From Phallusia mammillata (taxonomy: Eukaryota > Chordata > Ascidiacea > Phlebobranchia > Ascidiidae), in contig QLIY01000514.1 in the NCBI GenBank assembly GCA_003260075.1, positions 17,692-81,691 on the forward strand: a DNA stretch of 64,000 bases, given 5' to 3'. Positions 29,501 to 37,880 of this stretch are shown here, in pieces. Below the pieces are notes generated by a model. It saw only the letters and a list, made by a program, of their open reading frames with translations. It did not search any database and was not told where the DNA came from. Numbering within the stretch: the first letter of the stretch is position 1; each line of letters opens with the position of its first letter. The translations under genes and the position numbers were made by a program.

Positions 29501-30400
29501 ACAGTGTTTTGGGAAGTGTTTTTCGCTCTCCGGGTATTTTCGCTCAAATCTTCCCTTCGGCTCGAAACGCTTTGAGGGTAGTTAACTCGTAAATGTCGGA
29601 GCAGCTTGCGAGGCATTCTTGAATGCAAGCTCACATCGTCTCTCAGGCGAGATCGTAGCCAGGAATCTGACGTCGGATTCCCGTGGGATCGGGTTTGTGC
29701 TCCTGATCCCTCTCCCATGCGTGAAGAAATCAACCACAAAAAGTTAAATCCCGGGCTTGGAAGTTTGTCGTACGTAGGAGCTCTACTACTCCATCTTCGG
29801 TTGCTACCCGCGTGTCTGATTGACGTCACTGGTGCTAACGTTACAGGTCTTGTAACCCGAGGTCGATGCAAATAAGTAACAAAGTTTGAATCCGTTTGCA
29901 GCCTTCGCCTTGTATCTGAAATGCAAAGGAAATGCTATTGATCTTATGTTTCCAAACACTGAAACAAACTTGAATGCGAATTTAATTTTGCGTTTTAAGC
30001 TTTCGTTGTGTCAGTGATTCAAAATTGTGATATTTTCAGAAAGTATTATTTTGGTAATGTTGGTTCGAATCCCAGCGAAGGAGTGTCATTTGTTTCCTAT
30101 TTGAAAAATAAATTTGCATATAATATTGGTGGGACAATTGTACTGTAAAAAATGTTGCGAATGACAGTTGAGTAATAAAGATAAGACACTTCAAAACTTA
30201 AAATTATAATGTGTTTCAACTGCGTCAATCTGCTAAAACTACATCATTACATTATCAAAATAACATATACTTTTGTACTCACTTGATACAGAGGCCTCGG
30301 CGCCGAGCAATAGCAACTTGCAAATGAGGAGATATTTGGCGGCTTGCCACAAGCCTTCACTATTGCTGTGCTGAAACCGCCAATGAGTCAATAAACGCAT
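516..30400 (-). CDS. CILP: CILP-like multidomain extracellular matrix protein, 24 exons, 3' end outside the window
   Basis: The coding exons, from 5' to 3' on the minus strand, are 30283-30400, 29423-29915, 27477-27767, 25186-25348, 23084-23168, 22300-22531, 19590-19759, 18375-18558, 18030-18174, 17552-17725, 16398-16599, 12498-12656, 11389-11504, 9931-10113, 9254-9486, 8541-8697, 7470-7566, 4970-5213, 3697-3784, 2961-3225, 2451-2552, 1853-2110, 1206-1479 and 516-730. Every junction has GT/AG and the phases chain without a break, giving about 1,549 residues. The domain order is signal peptide, unrecognised N-terminal region, TIL, three Ig domains, one thrombospondin type 1 repeat, VWD, C8, TIL, a fourth Ig and the CILP core. 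Vertebrate CILPs are secreted cartilage-matrix proteins with a TSP1-Ig-CILP core order, which the C-terminal half matches. The VWD-C8-TIL insert and the Ig triplet are extra. Orthology to a particular vertebrate CILP is not claimed. The protein continues past position 516. Confidence 0.85.
2961..3225 (-). CDS. CILP-like gene: fourth Ig domain (exon 20)
   Basis: This is a complete single-exon Ig domain: [41 protein letters not shown]. The double Cys before the first strand loop (LCCG) is also seen in the Ig domain of vertebrate CILP, which has LCCKATG. It directly precedes the CILP core, as in vertebrates. Confidence 0.9.
3697..8697 (-). CDS. CILP-like gene: C8 and second TIL module (exons 16-19)
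   Basis: The exons are 8541-8697, 7470-7566, 4970-5213 and 3697-3784. The first two give a C8 domain ([24 protein letters not shown], then [18 protein letters not shown]). The third gives a TIL domain ([37 protein letters not shown]), and the fourth closes with [10 protein letters not shown] before a short linker. VWD-C8-TIL in this order is the standard assembly of VWF-type proteins, so the whole block looks like one ancestral unit. Phases are 2/1, 0/0, 1/2 and 2/1. Confidence 0.85.
5363..5655. repeat. C10-junction duplication 2
   Basis: A copy at 5363-5503 and a second at 5514-5655 flank ten C (5504-5513). The copies share the ATTTTTTAAATAGTATGAC start and differ by scattered substitutions and one-base indels. 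It lies in the intron between the C8 and TIL exons. Confidence 0.9.
8762..9005. repeat. C10-junction duplication 3
   Basis: The CATTGCTGGAAATTTTG sequence at 8762 restarts at 8905 after the C run 8895-8905. That is eleven C, one of which belongs to the second copy. The second copy lacks a short internal segment present in the first, as allelic indels would give. Confidence 0.85.
9060..9246. repeat. C10-junction duplication 4, abutting VWD exon 15
   Basis: Copies at 9060-9148 and 9159-9246 are separated by ten C (9149-9158). The second copy runs to a few bases from the splice donor of exon 15 (9254-9486). The first copy breaks off just before that donor. Confidence 0.9.
9254..11504 (-). CDS. 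CILP-like gene: von Willebrand factor type D domain (exons 13-15)
   Basis: The exons are 11389-11504, 9931-10113 and 9254-9486. The VWD start is clear ([20 protein letters not shown]), followed by the beta-rich middle ([27 protein letters not shown]) and the hallmark [14 protein letters not shown] near the end. Calcium-binding residues around CGNFNGD are kept. In VWF and mucins this fold helps multimer formation. Here it may add self-assembly to a CILP-type matrix protein, which is inference. A C10 duplication junction lies in the intron just downstream of exon 15. Confidence 0.9.
12498..12656 (-). CDS. CILP-like gene: thrombospondin type 1 repeat (exon 12)
   Basis: This single exon encodes [19 protein letters not shown], then RRRICTG, a Lys-rich middle and KKCRLDVCP. 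It has the WxxW-type start, the CSATCG motif and six Cys of a TSR. The layered Trp/Arg pattern is intact. Vertebrate CILP carries one TSR in a similar position, before the last Ig and the CILP core. Exon 11 joins in phase 1 to make a Gly codon. Confidence 0.9.
12657..16397. other. Long intron of the CILP-like gene
   Basis: Between the TSR exon and the third Ig exon lie 3.7 kb without exons of this gene. Apart from the GC-rich segment at about 14465-15180, which hosts the small cysteine-rich ORF, and ordinary AT-rich sequence, I see no element here. Confidence 0.6.
14610..14813 (+). CDS. Candidate small cysteine-rich cationic secreted peptide (67 aa)
   Basis: The ORF starts [19 protein letters not shown], a plausible signal peptide of about 19 residues. 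It continues as a predicted 48-residue mature part with six Cys spaced C-x15-C-x3-C-x3-C-x7-C-x9-C and an Arg-rich tail ([15 protein letters not shown]), net charge strongly positive. In-frame ATGs also exist at 14563 and 14514. The segment (about 14465-15180) is visibly more GC-rich than its surroundings and lies inside an intron of the minus-strand CILP-like gene, on the opposite strand. A good splice acceptor (TTATATTCACAG) sits within the signal-peptide codons, so part of this may instead be an internal exon. Overlapping open frames exist in other phases. I recognise no family. Confidence 0.3.
   Translation: MPLFVFALNALSLYSQASGCDVGNDVAPLNNESMRCLANCKGSCGLQNFAQCRNRPNRARRCFRQRR
16398..19759 (-). 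CDS. CILP-like gene: three consecutive Ig domains (exons 7-11)
   Basis: Three Ig folds are each split by introns. The first runs from the Cys in NLTCTV and the Trp in VTWQVPNG (exon 7) to [10 protein letters not shown] (exon 8). The second has VDCKVTG and VAWNKLK (exon 9) and [10 protein letters not shown] (exon 10). The third has ADFRCQ (exon 10), [11 protein letters not shown] and [11 protein letters not shown] (exon 11). Each keeps the paired Cys, the central Trp and the D-x-G-x-Y-x-C signature. Exon phases are 1, 2, 0, 0 and 1. Such Ig tandems mediate matrix or cell-surface binding in related proteins. The ligand cannot be read from sequence. Confidence 0.85.
19259..19447. repeat. C10-junction duplication 5
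   Basis: Copies at 19259-19337 and 19348-19447 are separated by ten C (19338-19347). The second copy has an insertion of about 23 bp (near AACACTAGACAGCCC) missing from the first. Otherwise they are almost identical. The site is intronic. Confidence 0.9.
19590..23168 (-). CDS. CILP-like gene: first TIL cysteine-rich module (exons 5-7)
   Basis: Exons 23084-23168 and 22300-22531 join to read ...[20 protein letters not shown], the lead-in to a trypsin-inhibitor-like (TIL) cysteine-rich domain with the usual [10 protein letters not shown] start and closely spaced Cys pairs ([20 protein letters not shown]). Exon 7 completes the tail as [10 protein letters not shown], the same C-T-C-x(5)-C ending found after the second TIL of this gene. 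TIL domains usually follow C8 in VWD assemblies, but no VWD precedes this one. Exon 7 also begins the first Ig domain with [15 protein letters not shown]. Confidence 0.8.
20378..20739. mobile_element. Non-autonomous hAT-like element, its 3' half doubled by a C10 junction
   Basis: The element starts CAGTGGTTCTCAAACT at 20378 and ends with the near-inverse AGTTTGAGAAC. The flanking 8-mers are GTTTATAC (20370-20377) and CTTTATAC (20599-20606), a 7/8 match expected of an aged hAT target-site duplication. The 3' half from 20496 is repeated from 20621 after ten C (20611-20620). Removing the repeat leaves an element of about 221 bp. No transposase is encoded. It lies in the intron between TIL and the first Ig domain. 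Confidence 0.75.
21198..21412. repeat. C10-junction duplication 7
   Basis: Copies at 21198-21300 and 21311-21412 (starting TTATAACCGGCTCAGGG) are separated by exactly ten C (21301-21310). Only a few substitutions separate the copies. It is in the intron before exon 6 is reached from the left and no coding exon is affected. Confidence 0.9.
24941..25011 (-). pseudogene. tRNA-Trp-like sequence (CCA anticodon), probably a pseudogene
   Basis: The minus strand reads GACTCCGTGGCGCAACGGTA, then an anticodon arm CTGACTCCAGATCAG with the CCA anticodon, as in eukaryotic tRNA-Trp. The 5' half is canonical, including the A box. The T arm has mismatches (GAGTG against AACGT) and the acceptor stem pairs at only five of seven positions, so it is unlikely to be a working tRNA. 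It lies in the intron between exons 4 and 5 of the CILP-like gene. Confidence 0.6.
25186..30400 (-). CDS. CILP-like gene: signal peptide and N-terminal region (exons 1-4)
   Basis: The start is the only ATG that opens this chain (30398-30400). Residues 1-39 contain a hydrophobic stretch ([18 protein letters not shown]) typical of a signal peptide, and exon 1 ends at a strong GTGAGT donor. Exon 2 (about 164 residues) is rich in Arg and Ser and looks disordered. Exon 3 carries a dibasic RRPVRR motif that could be a furin-type cleavage site, then an Asn/Ser/Glu-rich acidic stretch and a folded-looking segment continued by exon 4, which has WLNC and several possible N-glycosylation sites. I do not recognise a domain here. 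Vertebrate CILP has a mucin-type WxxW module in the equivalent place and I could not see one. Exon joins are supported by phase: 1/2, 2/1 and 2/1. Confidence 0.7.
27880..28110 (+). mobile_element. tRNA-derived SINE
   Basis: The head (27880-27952) is tRNA-like. It has a seven-pair acceptor stem (GTCTGCG / CGCAGGC, one G-T), a clean D arm (GCTCAGTTGGTAGAGC), a five-pair anticodon stem (GAGTC / GACTC) and a degenerate T arm carrying a B-box-like GTTTCAAATCC. The body follows, including ACGCCTTTAATAGGCC and a block ending GACGCTTTAGGGCTGATCCC. Parts of the body recur at 43209-43313, which supports a dispersed family transcribed by RNA polymerase III. It lies in the intron between exons 2 and 3 of the CILP-like gene. 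Confidence 0.65.
28955..29169. repeat. C10-junction duplication 8
   Basis: Copies start CTACTTACTCTCAATGCC at 28955 and 29068 and are separated by the C run 29059-29068. They differ at only a few positions (such as CTTCTTAT against CTTATTAT). It lies in the intron between exons 2 and 3 of the CILP-like gene. Confidence 0.9.
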
Positions 30401-33400
30401 ATTCGTTGAGATCCACTCGTCAATCAACTGCCCTCGTTCAGTTCCACTCGATACAAAGTAATGTGATTCATCTGGTTGCTTGTTTTACATTTGAACGCTG
30501 TGCCAGAGTTTGCGACACCTACTACAACGTAGTTTGTCACGAATACCTGCCAACTTTATTAATGTGTCTGCGTTTTGAATGCAAGTTTGCAGTCAATGCA
30601 CTATACAGATGAACACAATGAAGAAAAGTGAGTACTGCCGAGTGTTTTAAAGCGTAGTGGTTATTGTAATTATAATTTTGGTGGTTTCGCACAATACCAC
30701 AGCAAAACATAACATTAGATGAAGCATCAAGAAAATATCATTTGAATCTGTTGCAAACTTGCCTCTTTAACACTAATTTGTGCTAATTTCTTCAAAAGAC
30801 ATTTTACTTCGTTGTGATACAAATGCATTTCTCCTTCGCTTTGTAACTTAAGTGTACGAGAAAAGGGGTAAAATTTGTCGACAATGCATCTATTTCGAAC
30901 TACCCTGCTTTGATTCTTTTCAAAACTATTTTTTGCTTGTTTGAAGACTGACTTATAGTAACAAGTGCGCTTCCAGTCTGTTTTATAATGGTAAGATAAC
31001 GTAATCTCTGAAAAGAAACTACGCCAGAGTTTCTGGTGAAACAATGCAACTCTGCCGGGGGCTGGCTTTGATCACATTCTCGACATCCAAACAAGCGAGG
31101 CACAAACTTCCTGCCATGGCTCGCAATTGAAACGCAGTTTACCACGCTTCGTTGACAAGACTTCTAACCCTTACGTTCTACCGCGCTTCAGCTGATAAGG
31201 CAGAAGCCTTTGATGCGTTCAGTTTTACCGGTCAACACGGAGTGGCCGACACTTCATACTGAAGGCTAGCAAAACCGGTTCCTTTCTATATATATGCGTT
31301 TACCAACGATTGGGACGAGAGCAGGGAGCCGCAGAAAACGCTCCGAATGATGCTAATAATGAATTTTTTTCTCGCTGCCTGAAGTAATCGTTTATCACTC
31401 GTCGGCGCGCGCCGCTATCGACCCCATTGTTTTACGTCTGCCCGCTTCAGCAGGTCGACTTCCCGCGTGTTTTTGGGCGGACCACCGGGGAAGAACAAAC
31501 GAGCTTGGTCGAAGCCACAACGGCCGCGCACCCAACAATGACACCAAGTGCAGATTCGTCCACACAACTTCCCGGCGACGTTACGGGTCATTTAAATTTG
31601 TATATACAGCTTTAAACACCTGTAGTTCAGCGCCAAACAGAAAATTTGTGGTAAGCCGATTTTGAAGACAAAACAATCGTATGACTGCCTTTTTCTGTCA
31701 CAATCTTTTCGAAAATTTGATTCTACATCATAGTTTTCGGCAAAACTCTTATTCTTAGCTGTCTTTTAAACTTAGAAGTTATAATTTTATATTTGTTAAA
31801 ATTTGTGTTTGTCTGTCGATTTATTTTTATGAACCGTTATTTATAAGCCAAAGAAACCACAATTTAAAGTTTTATACCCCCCTCTCAAAAAAATGTTCAA
31901 TTTAAACTGCTTTCAAATAGTTGCCAGCTAAATTTTGACTACACAAGGTAATACACACAGAAACCGTCTAATTTATCACAGCGATCCGGACCATCTACGC
32001 ACCATTATATCCACGACGACAGCATTCCTTCATGAACTCGCTCACAAAGCTCTAATGCCGAGCAGTGATCAGCGCGAAGTGAGAAGCGTGAAGTCGCCAG
32101 TGCTTCAGGCGAACTTACAGTCGAATGTTTATTTTGCTTTCCGCCTGATGAGACGATATTGGCATTAACTAAAGGCTCGCGTACCTCTTCATCCACTGCG
32201 CCTTTGTACTGCAAAGAAACGATATGACGTAATTGTTTGTCAGCGTACCATTGCGGTCCTCTCATCCGACGAGGCGCTAAAGCGATTTCTGATGACGAAC
32301 AAATAGGTTTTTGCTTTTATGTCATTACGTTTTTCCCCGCAAATGGCCGGAGCAGTTCGCCTTGTCGTAGAAATAAGATCCGTTAGTAATGTTTACGTAG
32401 TATTTCAGCGCACTCATGCGATAAATTACAAGCTAATGCATTTGCTTTCGGGAAAGATCTGCGATCCCAAATCCGCTAAATATGTTTTTACTGTCACTTT
32501 TAGAGCACTACAAAACAAAGCTGACTTTACTAGGCACTAAAATAACTTTCTCAAACCTAAAATAAACTTCTTCGTCTGAGTAAACGAAATTAAAATATTT
32601 AGCATTACATCTCTGTTCTCAAACTGCAAACTTAAAATTCCTCGTCAAGCTTTTTGCAGATTTAAGTGCAACATTATTACTTGCTATTTTTACACATCTT
32701 TTCTCGCCGTAAGGCTGGACGTGTTCAAAAACTGATTTAGGCTAACGTTTATGGATCAACTGTAAAAAACACAACTACCGTTTTCTGTCTTTCCATATTA
32801 GTCATCTGGTCAGGATAAATAACTGACCAAATTAAGCGGGGCAGAATATTGCTATTGTAAGTTAAAAATAAAACAAAGACACCAGAAACAAATTGTTACC
32901 GCGTTGTTGCTACTTGAAATCGACGTTTGTAAAGGACAAAAAAACTTCTTATTTTCTATTGCAGCCAACTGATTTAATAAAAAAATTAAAATTATTTCTT
33001 TAGTTTTTTCTCAAGAGGCTCAAAATTGCAGAAACTTAGAACGAAATTTAAATCGCTCAGAATGAAAAAGATTTATAAGTTTATTAATTTGCCGAATTTT
33101 CTATTTGAATAAGATTTACCTGGTCATGTGGGAAAATACATTTATCCACTAGCATTTTCGATAATGAACTGCAAAACATTTTCTTTAAACTACTGTATAC
33201 TTGCTTTCTAACTGGACTATTTGTTGTTTCTTGAAAGTAAGCTAACCATGAGAAATAATGCATTACCAGGATTGGAACTCGTTGCCTTTCGATTTCCAAG
33301 CTTTAACAAATAAGTTACTTTTAAACAAACCAAGTCAAAACGGGGATCGCCTTATATGACTCACTTGCAGTTTTCAGAAACGACAAAGTTCAAGTAAAAT

Positions 33401-33627
33401 CAAGCCCAAGGTCGACTGTTTCGGCGATTAAACTTTGCGCCACATTAACACAGCAGGCATCGACAACGCAGGAAAGTAATAAGCCTGGTTTCCTGTCACA
33501 ACCTTAACTCGGCCAGTCCGCTTATTTCGCGTCTCTCGCCAAATGTGGGATTTATTCGATTTGTTGCCAACACAGGAATGGCTGCGTTTTATCGCCGTAA
33601 TCTCACCGAGCCCTCATCCGTCCTTTG
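30401..33627. other. Region upstream of the CILP-like start
   Basis: This should contain the 5' UTR and promoter of the CILP-like gene. A TATATATA string at 31287-31294 is a possible core promoter but cannot be assigned to a strand. GC-richer sequence lies at about 31400-31600 and 32000-32280, with short open frames on both strands and no recognisable protein. Confidence 0.4.
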
Positions 33628-33988
33628 TTTAGCTTGTGGTGTATTGGTCGGCATGCGGTGGTGATGTTTGTGTGCTGCAGCCAGCTTGTGGCGTCGCCAA
33701 TGTACAGTTTACTCTGACAATATACTGCGAACAAACAACCTCTGGTGTCGTCTTTAAACGAATCTGAACCTTTTTGACTTTTTCTACGCTGCATAATCGC
33801 GTGCCCCCCCCCCTTTAGCTTGTGGTGTATTGGTCGGCATGCGGTGGTGATGTTTGTGTGCAGCATCCAGCTTGTGGCGTCGCCAATAAACAGTTTACTC
33901 TGACAATATACGTCGAACAAACAACCTTTGGTGTCGTCTTTAAACGAATCTGAAGCTTTTTGACTTTTTCTACGCTGCATAATCACGT
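33628..33988. repeat. C10-junction duplication 9
   Basis: Copies at 33628-33803 and 33814-33988 are separated by ten C (33804-33813). The region is intergenic. The long open frame across both copies on the minus strand is a by-product of the duplication, not a gene. Confidence 0.9.
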
Positions 33989-34285
33989 ACACAAAAATTT
34001 CTGAAAAACACATTCCTAAGAATCGACTGTTTTCTTTGTGATAAGGTTTTCTATCGTATATCCAGGTAAAATCTCTTAGCAAGTTGTACTTTTTAGTTTG
34101 TGTTTATACTCATGTCTTAAACTAAACCATGATTTTTTTGTGAAACTGAGTGAAGAATTTCTTGACTTTTTCCTGTGCTGCATAATCATGTACACGAAAC
34201 TCTCCAGAACACGTTCCTAAGAATCGACTGTTTGTTTTGTCCTAAAACTTGTACATCCAAGTAAAACTCACCTAGTAATTTTTTT
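33961..34285 (+). repeat. Older tandem repeat next to C10 junction 9
   Basis: 33961-34095 and 34162-34285 share TGACTTTTTC-TGCATAATCA-GTACAC and CCTAAGAATCGACTGTTT in the same order but are much more diverged than the C10 pairs and have no C run between them. This looks like a genuine old duplication. Confidence 0.6.
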
Positions 34286-34630
34286 CAATTAAACATTTTC
34301 TTTCTTTTTTATTTCGTTGCTGTTTCAAACTAAGCCTATAAGTAAGACCAAAGCTACTATAGTAGCTATAGCTAGTGGAACAAACTGGCTGAACAGCACA
34401 AGTCAGATGGAAAGTAAAAAAGTTAAACCACATTTCTGCCGCTGCCAGTCACTCCAATTACGGTGTTTGTGGGTTATAATTGCACACTTCCTAATCCCAG
34501 CATGCGATTTCGAGATCCACACCTCGATTATGCCACACATTGACTCGTCGTTCCTCGTCTCATAATTGAACGATGGAATGTTTATTATGCATTTGTCAGA
34601 ACTCCGCAGAAAGGTTTATTTTTGTACTGT

Positions 34631-34909
34631 TTAAGTTGGCATGATAGTAAGGTTCCCTTGGCAACAGTAATTTTGCAGAGGAGACAAGAATAAAGGTATA
34701 ATTGCTGGTAGTTATGCAAATGTCCCGCATTAAAGAATATCCATGGTCCACATACACGGTTAGCAAGTTTCCCCCCCCCCTTAAGTTGGCATGATAGTAA
34801 GGTTCCCTTGGCAACAGTAATTTTGCAGTGGAGACAAGAATAAAGGTATAATTGCTGGTAGTTATGCAAATGTCCCTCATTAAAGAATATCCATGGTCCA
34901 CATACACGT
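34631..34909. repeat. C10-junction duplication 10
   Basis: Copies at 34631-34770 and 34781-34909 (start TTAAGTTGGCATGATAG) flank ten C (34771-34780). The repeated minus-strand peptide CGPWIFFN seen in both copies comes only from the duplication. Intergenic. Confidence 0.9.
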
Positions 34910-35340
34910 CTAATTAAAAAAAATAGCTTTGGTTTATTAGACAACTGTAGAAAATTAGGAATTGGTAGAAATCGATAATGGTAGAAATGGTCACTTATTG
35001 GTATCACAAGACTAACTAAGTTAACCATTAATTTGTTGATAAATTTTCTTTTTATTTTGACACAACAATACCCAGACCATCCAATAAGTTTCACGATAAA
35101 TGTGAAATATTGCTTGTGGAAAGGTACTATCTGAAAAATTGATAAATGATACATATTAATTGGCACAAATTGTCTAAAACAATATTTTGAATGTGAGTGT
35201 ACTTTTTTATCAAGCAACATATACGTTGAATCCAAGTTTACTATCATAATAGATTCATTGTCTTTCCTTAACCACTTTTAGTTTGCCACCTGCGTAGCTC
35301 CCGTGTTTACACTTTGTAATACAATAGCATTCATGTGCTA

Positions 35341-35544
35341 GTGCATTTCCTTCATCTTGTATGTCGGTTGCCAAAACTCCGACTTTACGTTAAATGGTGG
35401 AACTCTGTCGGAATAAGCGCATTCGCCTAACTGAGCAAATAACGATTTAAACTTGCAATCGTTCATCCGGGATATTCCATCGATCACCAAGGTTTTCAAC
35501 TTTATCCGATTCGAATCAACGCAGTGCTCGCAACCGTGCATCAA
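35341..35544 (-). CDS. Possible exon of an unrecognised gene
   Basis: A 68-codon frame with good coding appearance (MHGCEHCVDSNRIKLKTLVI, LFAQLGECAYSDRVPPFNVK) ends at a TAG. An AAG acceptor-like site lies immediately upstream. It lies between the CILP-like gene and the Penelope element. It could be a terminal exon or a decayed transposon ORF. Confidence 0.25.
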
Positions 35545-36189
35545 TCTTCAGTGCGACGGATGCCTTTGCACAATGTGGATTAAGTGAATCCACACATACA
35601 CATATGCAGTTGGTTGCCTTGGCGAGATGAGACATTCTGGGTGGGCTTCCTTATCGCACCCCCGCCGTATGTTGTGGAAACTTTGTTCACAAGTAAAATA
35701 TATGAATGAGGTGATTTAATCGTTTTGCGTGGGTGATCTTTGATTTTTCGCCTCAGATACATTCATCAAATTTTGGGTAAAATTTCTTGAGGAGCTTCTG
35801 TTTATTGGCTACGGAGCGAATTGTTTTTACTCCAGCTTCTTTTCTTTCCACAAACAGTTAACCCCAAACAAATAAGTTAGGGTTGTCTGTAACTTTGTTT
35901 ATCTCATGTAAAGTTTGAATTTTTTTCTCATATTTAGCGAACGTGTAATACTTATTTATATCCTAATTTTCTGTATTTGTAATTTATCACCATGTTTTAT
36001 TGAAGTTTGCTGGTTAAGTATGCTTTTCCTTGCTGGTTTGTTTAAAAAAGTTAAAAGAAACTCAGTTAAAAATGAAGTGACATTTAGTGTTTGGTACAGG
36101 ATCTATCCCGCAAGTAGTGGGCATCATTTTTGTCGACGATCACTGATTATATTTTAAATTATATGTAAAATAACTCCGGGTTTTCTTCC

Positions 36190-37488
36190 ATGGCCCGTAA
36201 ATGTCTGGTGGATATGGTGTTGTTCACTATCAATAATGCCATAATAAGGTATGGAGAAAACGCATTCAAGCAGCAGAAAGGTATTGCCACTGGCGAAAAT
36301 CATTCAGTGTCGCTCGCAAACATAGCTTTGCACTATGTTGTCGAAACAGCCACTGCAACTTTAAAGAAAGCGGAGATTTTTAAGCGGTACATAGATGACA
36401 TCTTATGGATTTCATTTGGCCAAAGTACCACAACTGCCATCAAAAAAGCGCTATATGAAGCATTCCTAAAAGTTGGACTTCAACTTACCTTTAGGGAATT
36501 TTCGAACAGGGATGTGACTGGTCGCGTGGAATTTTTGGATGTAGCCCACTGCTATTCGAGTTCGGACAAACTGCATTTTATAACCCAAGACCATATCAAA
36601 GAAACATCCAAGAACCGCTGTTTTTTGCATGGGACGTCGCATCACCCTCGTTACATTTTTCGTGGGATTGTGTTGGGTGAAGCATGTAGGCTAAGAAGAT
36701 TAAATCAAATGCAGGACGACTACATGCTAAGCCTGGAAAGACTTCGCGAGAAGTGCCACCGTTCCGGTTTTCCTGCATTAATCACGGAGCAATGTTTGGA
36801 AGTAGCAAGAGAATGGGTACAGTGTTTCGCACCGCCTAAAGAAAAAACAGACCAACATAGAATAGCTTGGGCTACATCGTTTCCACGGCTTCTCACGTTA
36901 ACCACGAAAGAAAGGGATCTACAACCGCTCGCTAAAATCGTTTACAAAAATGCTTTAACCATCGGGAATGTTCTTACCAACTACAGAGGCTTGGCAAATG
37001 GACGTATGAAACAAATTGCCACCAGCCAATCGCGTCCATGCAAAAAGTGCGCGTTGTGTGGAAACCATGGCGTACATAAGGCGATGGTGTATGAGCAGTG
37101 TAATTTTGCCACACGCGGCAAAGATATTACATTAAAACAGGTGCTGGACTGCAAAAACTATGGTGTGTATGCGGCCACTTGCCGCATGTGTAAAGAACAA
37201 TACATCGGTCAAACAAAAAAACGTTTTAGCACCCGATGGAACCACCATAGATCGGTATGAAAAGAACATGTTATTAAAGAAGGTAACGATAATGCAGCGC
37301 TGTTGCGCCATTACGAAGTTAAACACCCTGAACTCTTCGCCACCTATCCCGATATTGCAGAGTGTTTTTGTGTCACGTTTTTAGAACAGCCGCCTTTTAA
37401 AGACTTGGACGCTTGTGAAGCCAAGTGGCTTAAAATTACCCAAGCTACCATTAATATTCAAAAAATGGTTTTGCCCAGAGTGCGATAA
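36190..37488 (+). pseudogene. Penelope-like RT/GIY-YIG ORF with one in-frame stop
   Basis: The frame 36190-37260 gives 356 residues and continues in the same frame after a single TGA (37258-37260) to TAA at 37486-37488. The RT part has the primer/template-handling motif QQKGIATGENHSVSLANIAL (residues 28-47) and the catalytic YIDD (67-70). A Cys cluster (PCKKCALCG, about 284-292) precedes the endonuclease, which has GVYAATC (325-331) and YIG (338-340). After the stop the expected C-terminal pieces follow (RHYEVKHPELF, EAKWLKITQATINIQ), including the conserved Glu-Trp region. N-terminal RT motifs are absent. The copy is therefore non-functional through truncation and the stop, though young enough to keep an otherwise open frame. 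Confidence 0.85.
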
Positions 37489-37837
37489 CTTTATTTTATT
37501 ATTTTATATTTGTTCATTTCTTTTACTGGTTTTTATCGATTTTATTTGATATTTCATTTGGACTGGGTTGTTTGTTTGTGTCCACTCCAGAGTTTTTCGT
37601 TGCCCCTGGACTAGACGGTTATCTCGTCTCTCCGCTTTTCCTCCTTTTTTATCAGGTTGCACTGTTCCCTTAGCGCTTGTTGCAGTGTGTGCCTTTCGTG
37701 TAGCTTAGACGCAGTTCTGTTGCAGATCTTGCATAGTTAGCAAGGGCTTGTAGCAGGTTGCCGTTTCTCTTTGGTGTGTTTAATATGTATTTAGTTCATT
37801 GCTTGGTTTGTCTTACTTTTACACCCGTTGTTTCACA

Positions 37838-37880
37838 GAACGACTGAAGATGCCCTTTTGGGGTGAAATATATATCGTTT
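37838..37880 (+). ncRNA. Candidate type I hammerhead ribozyme in the Penelope 3' region
   Basis: GAACGA (37838-37843) can pair with TCGTTT (37875-37880) as stem I, five Watson-Crick pairs and one G-T. Directly inside are the core CTGAAGA (37844-37850) and GAAA (37865-37868), separated by TGCCC-TTTT-GGGGT, a weak stem II. A minimal stem III of two A-T pairs (ATATAT, 37868-37873) ends at T37873-A37874, an allowed cleavage dinucleotide. Hammerheads of this minimal form are known from Penelope-like elements. The poor outer pairs of stem II suggest a decayed copy. Confidence 0.55.

Noticed and set aside
30060..30080. GGTTCGAATCCC, a perfect B-box-like string
   Set aside because: No A box or foldable tRNA surrounds it. 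At most a SINE remnant.
33603..34082. 159-codon minus-strand frame with an internal repeat
   Set aside because: The repeat arises from C10 junction 9 and reads through the C run, so it is not a protein repeat.
34585..35247. 220-codon minus-strand frame with an internal repeat
   Set aside because: It is the by-product of C10 junction 10.
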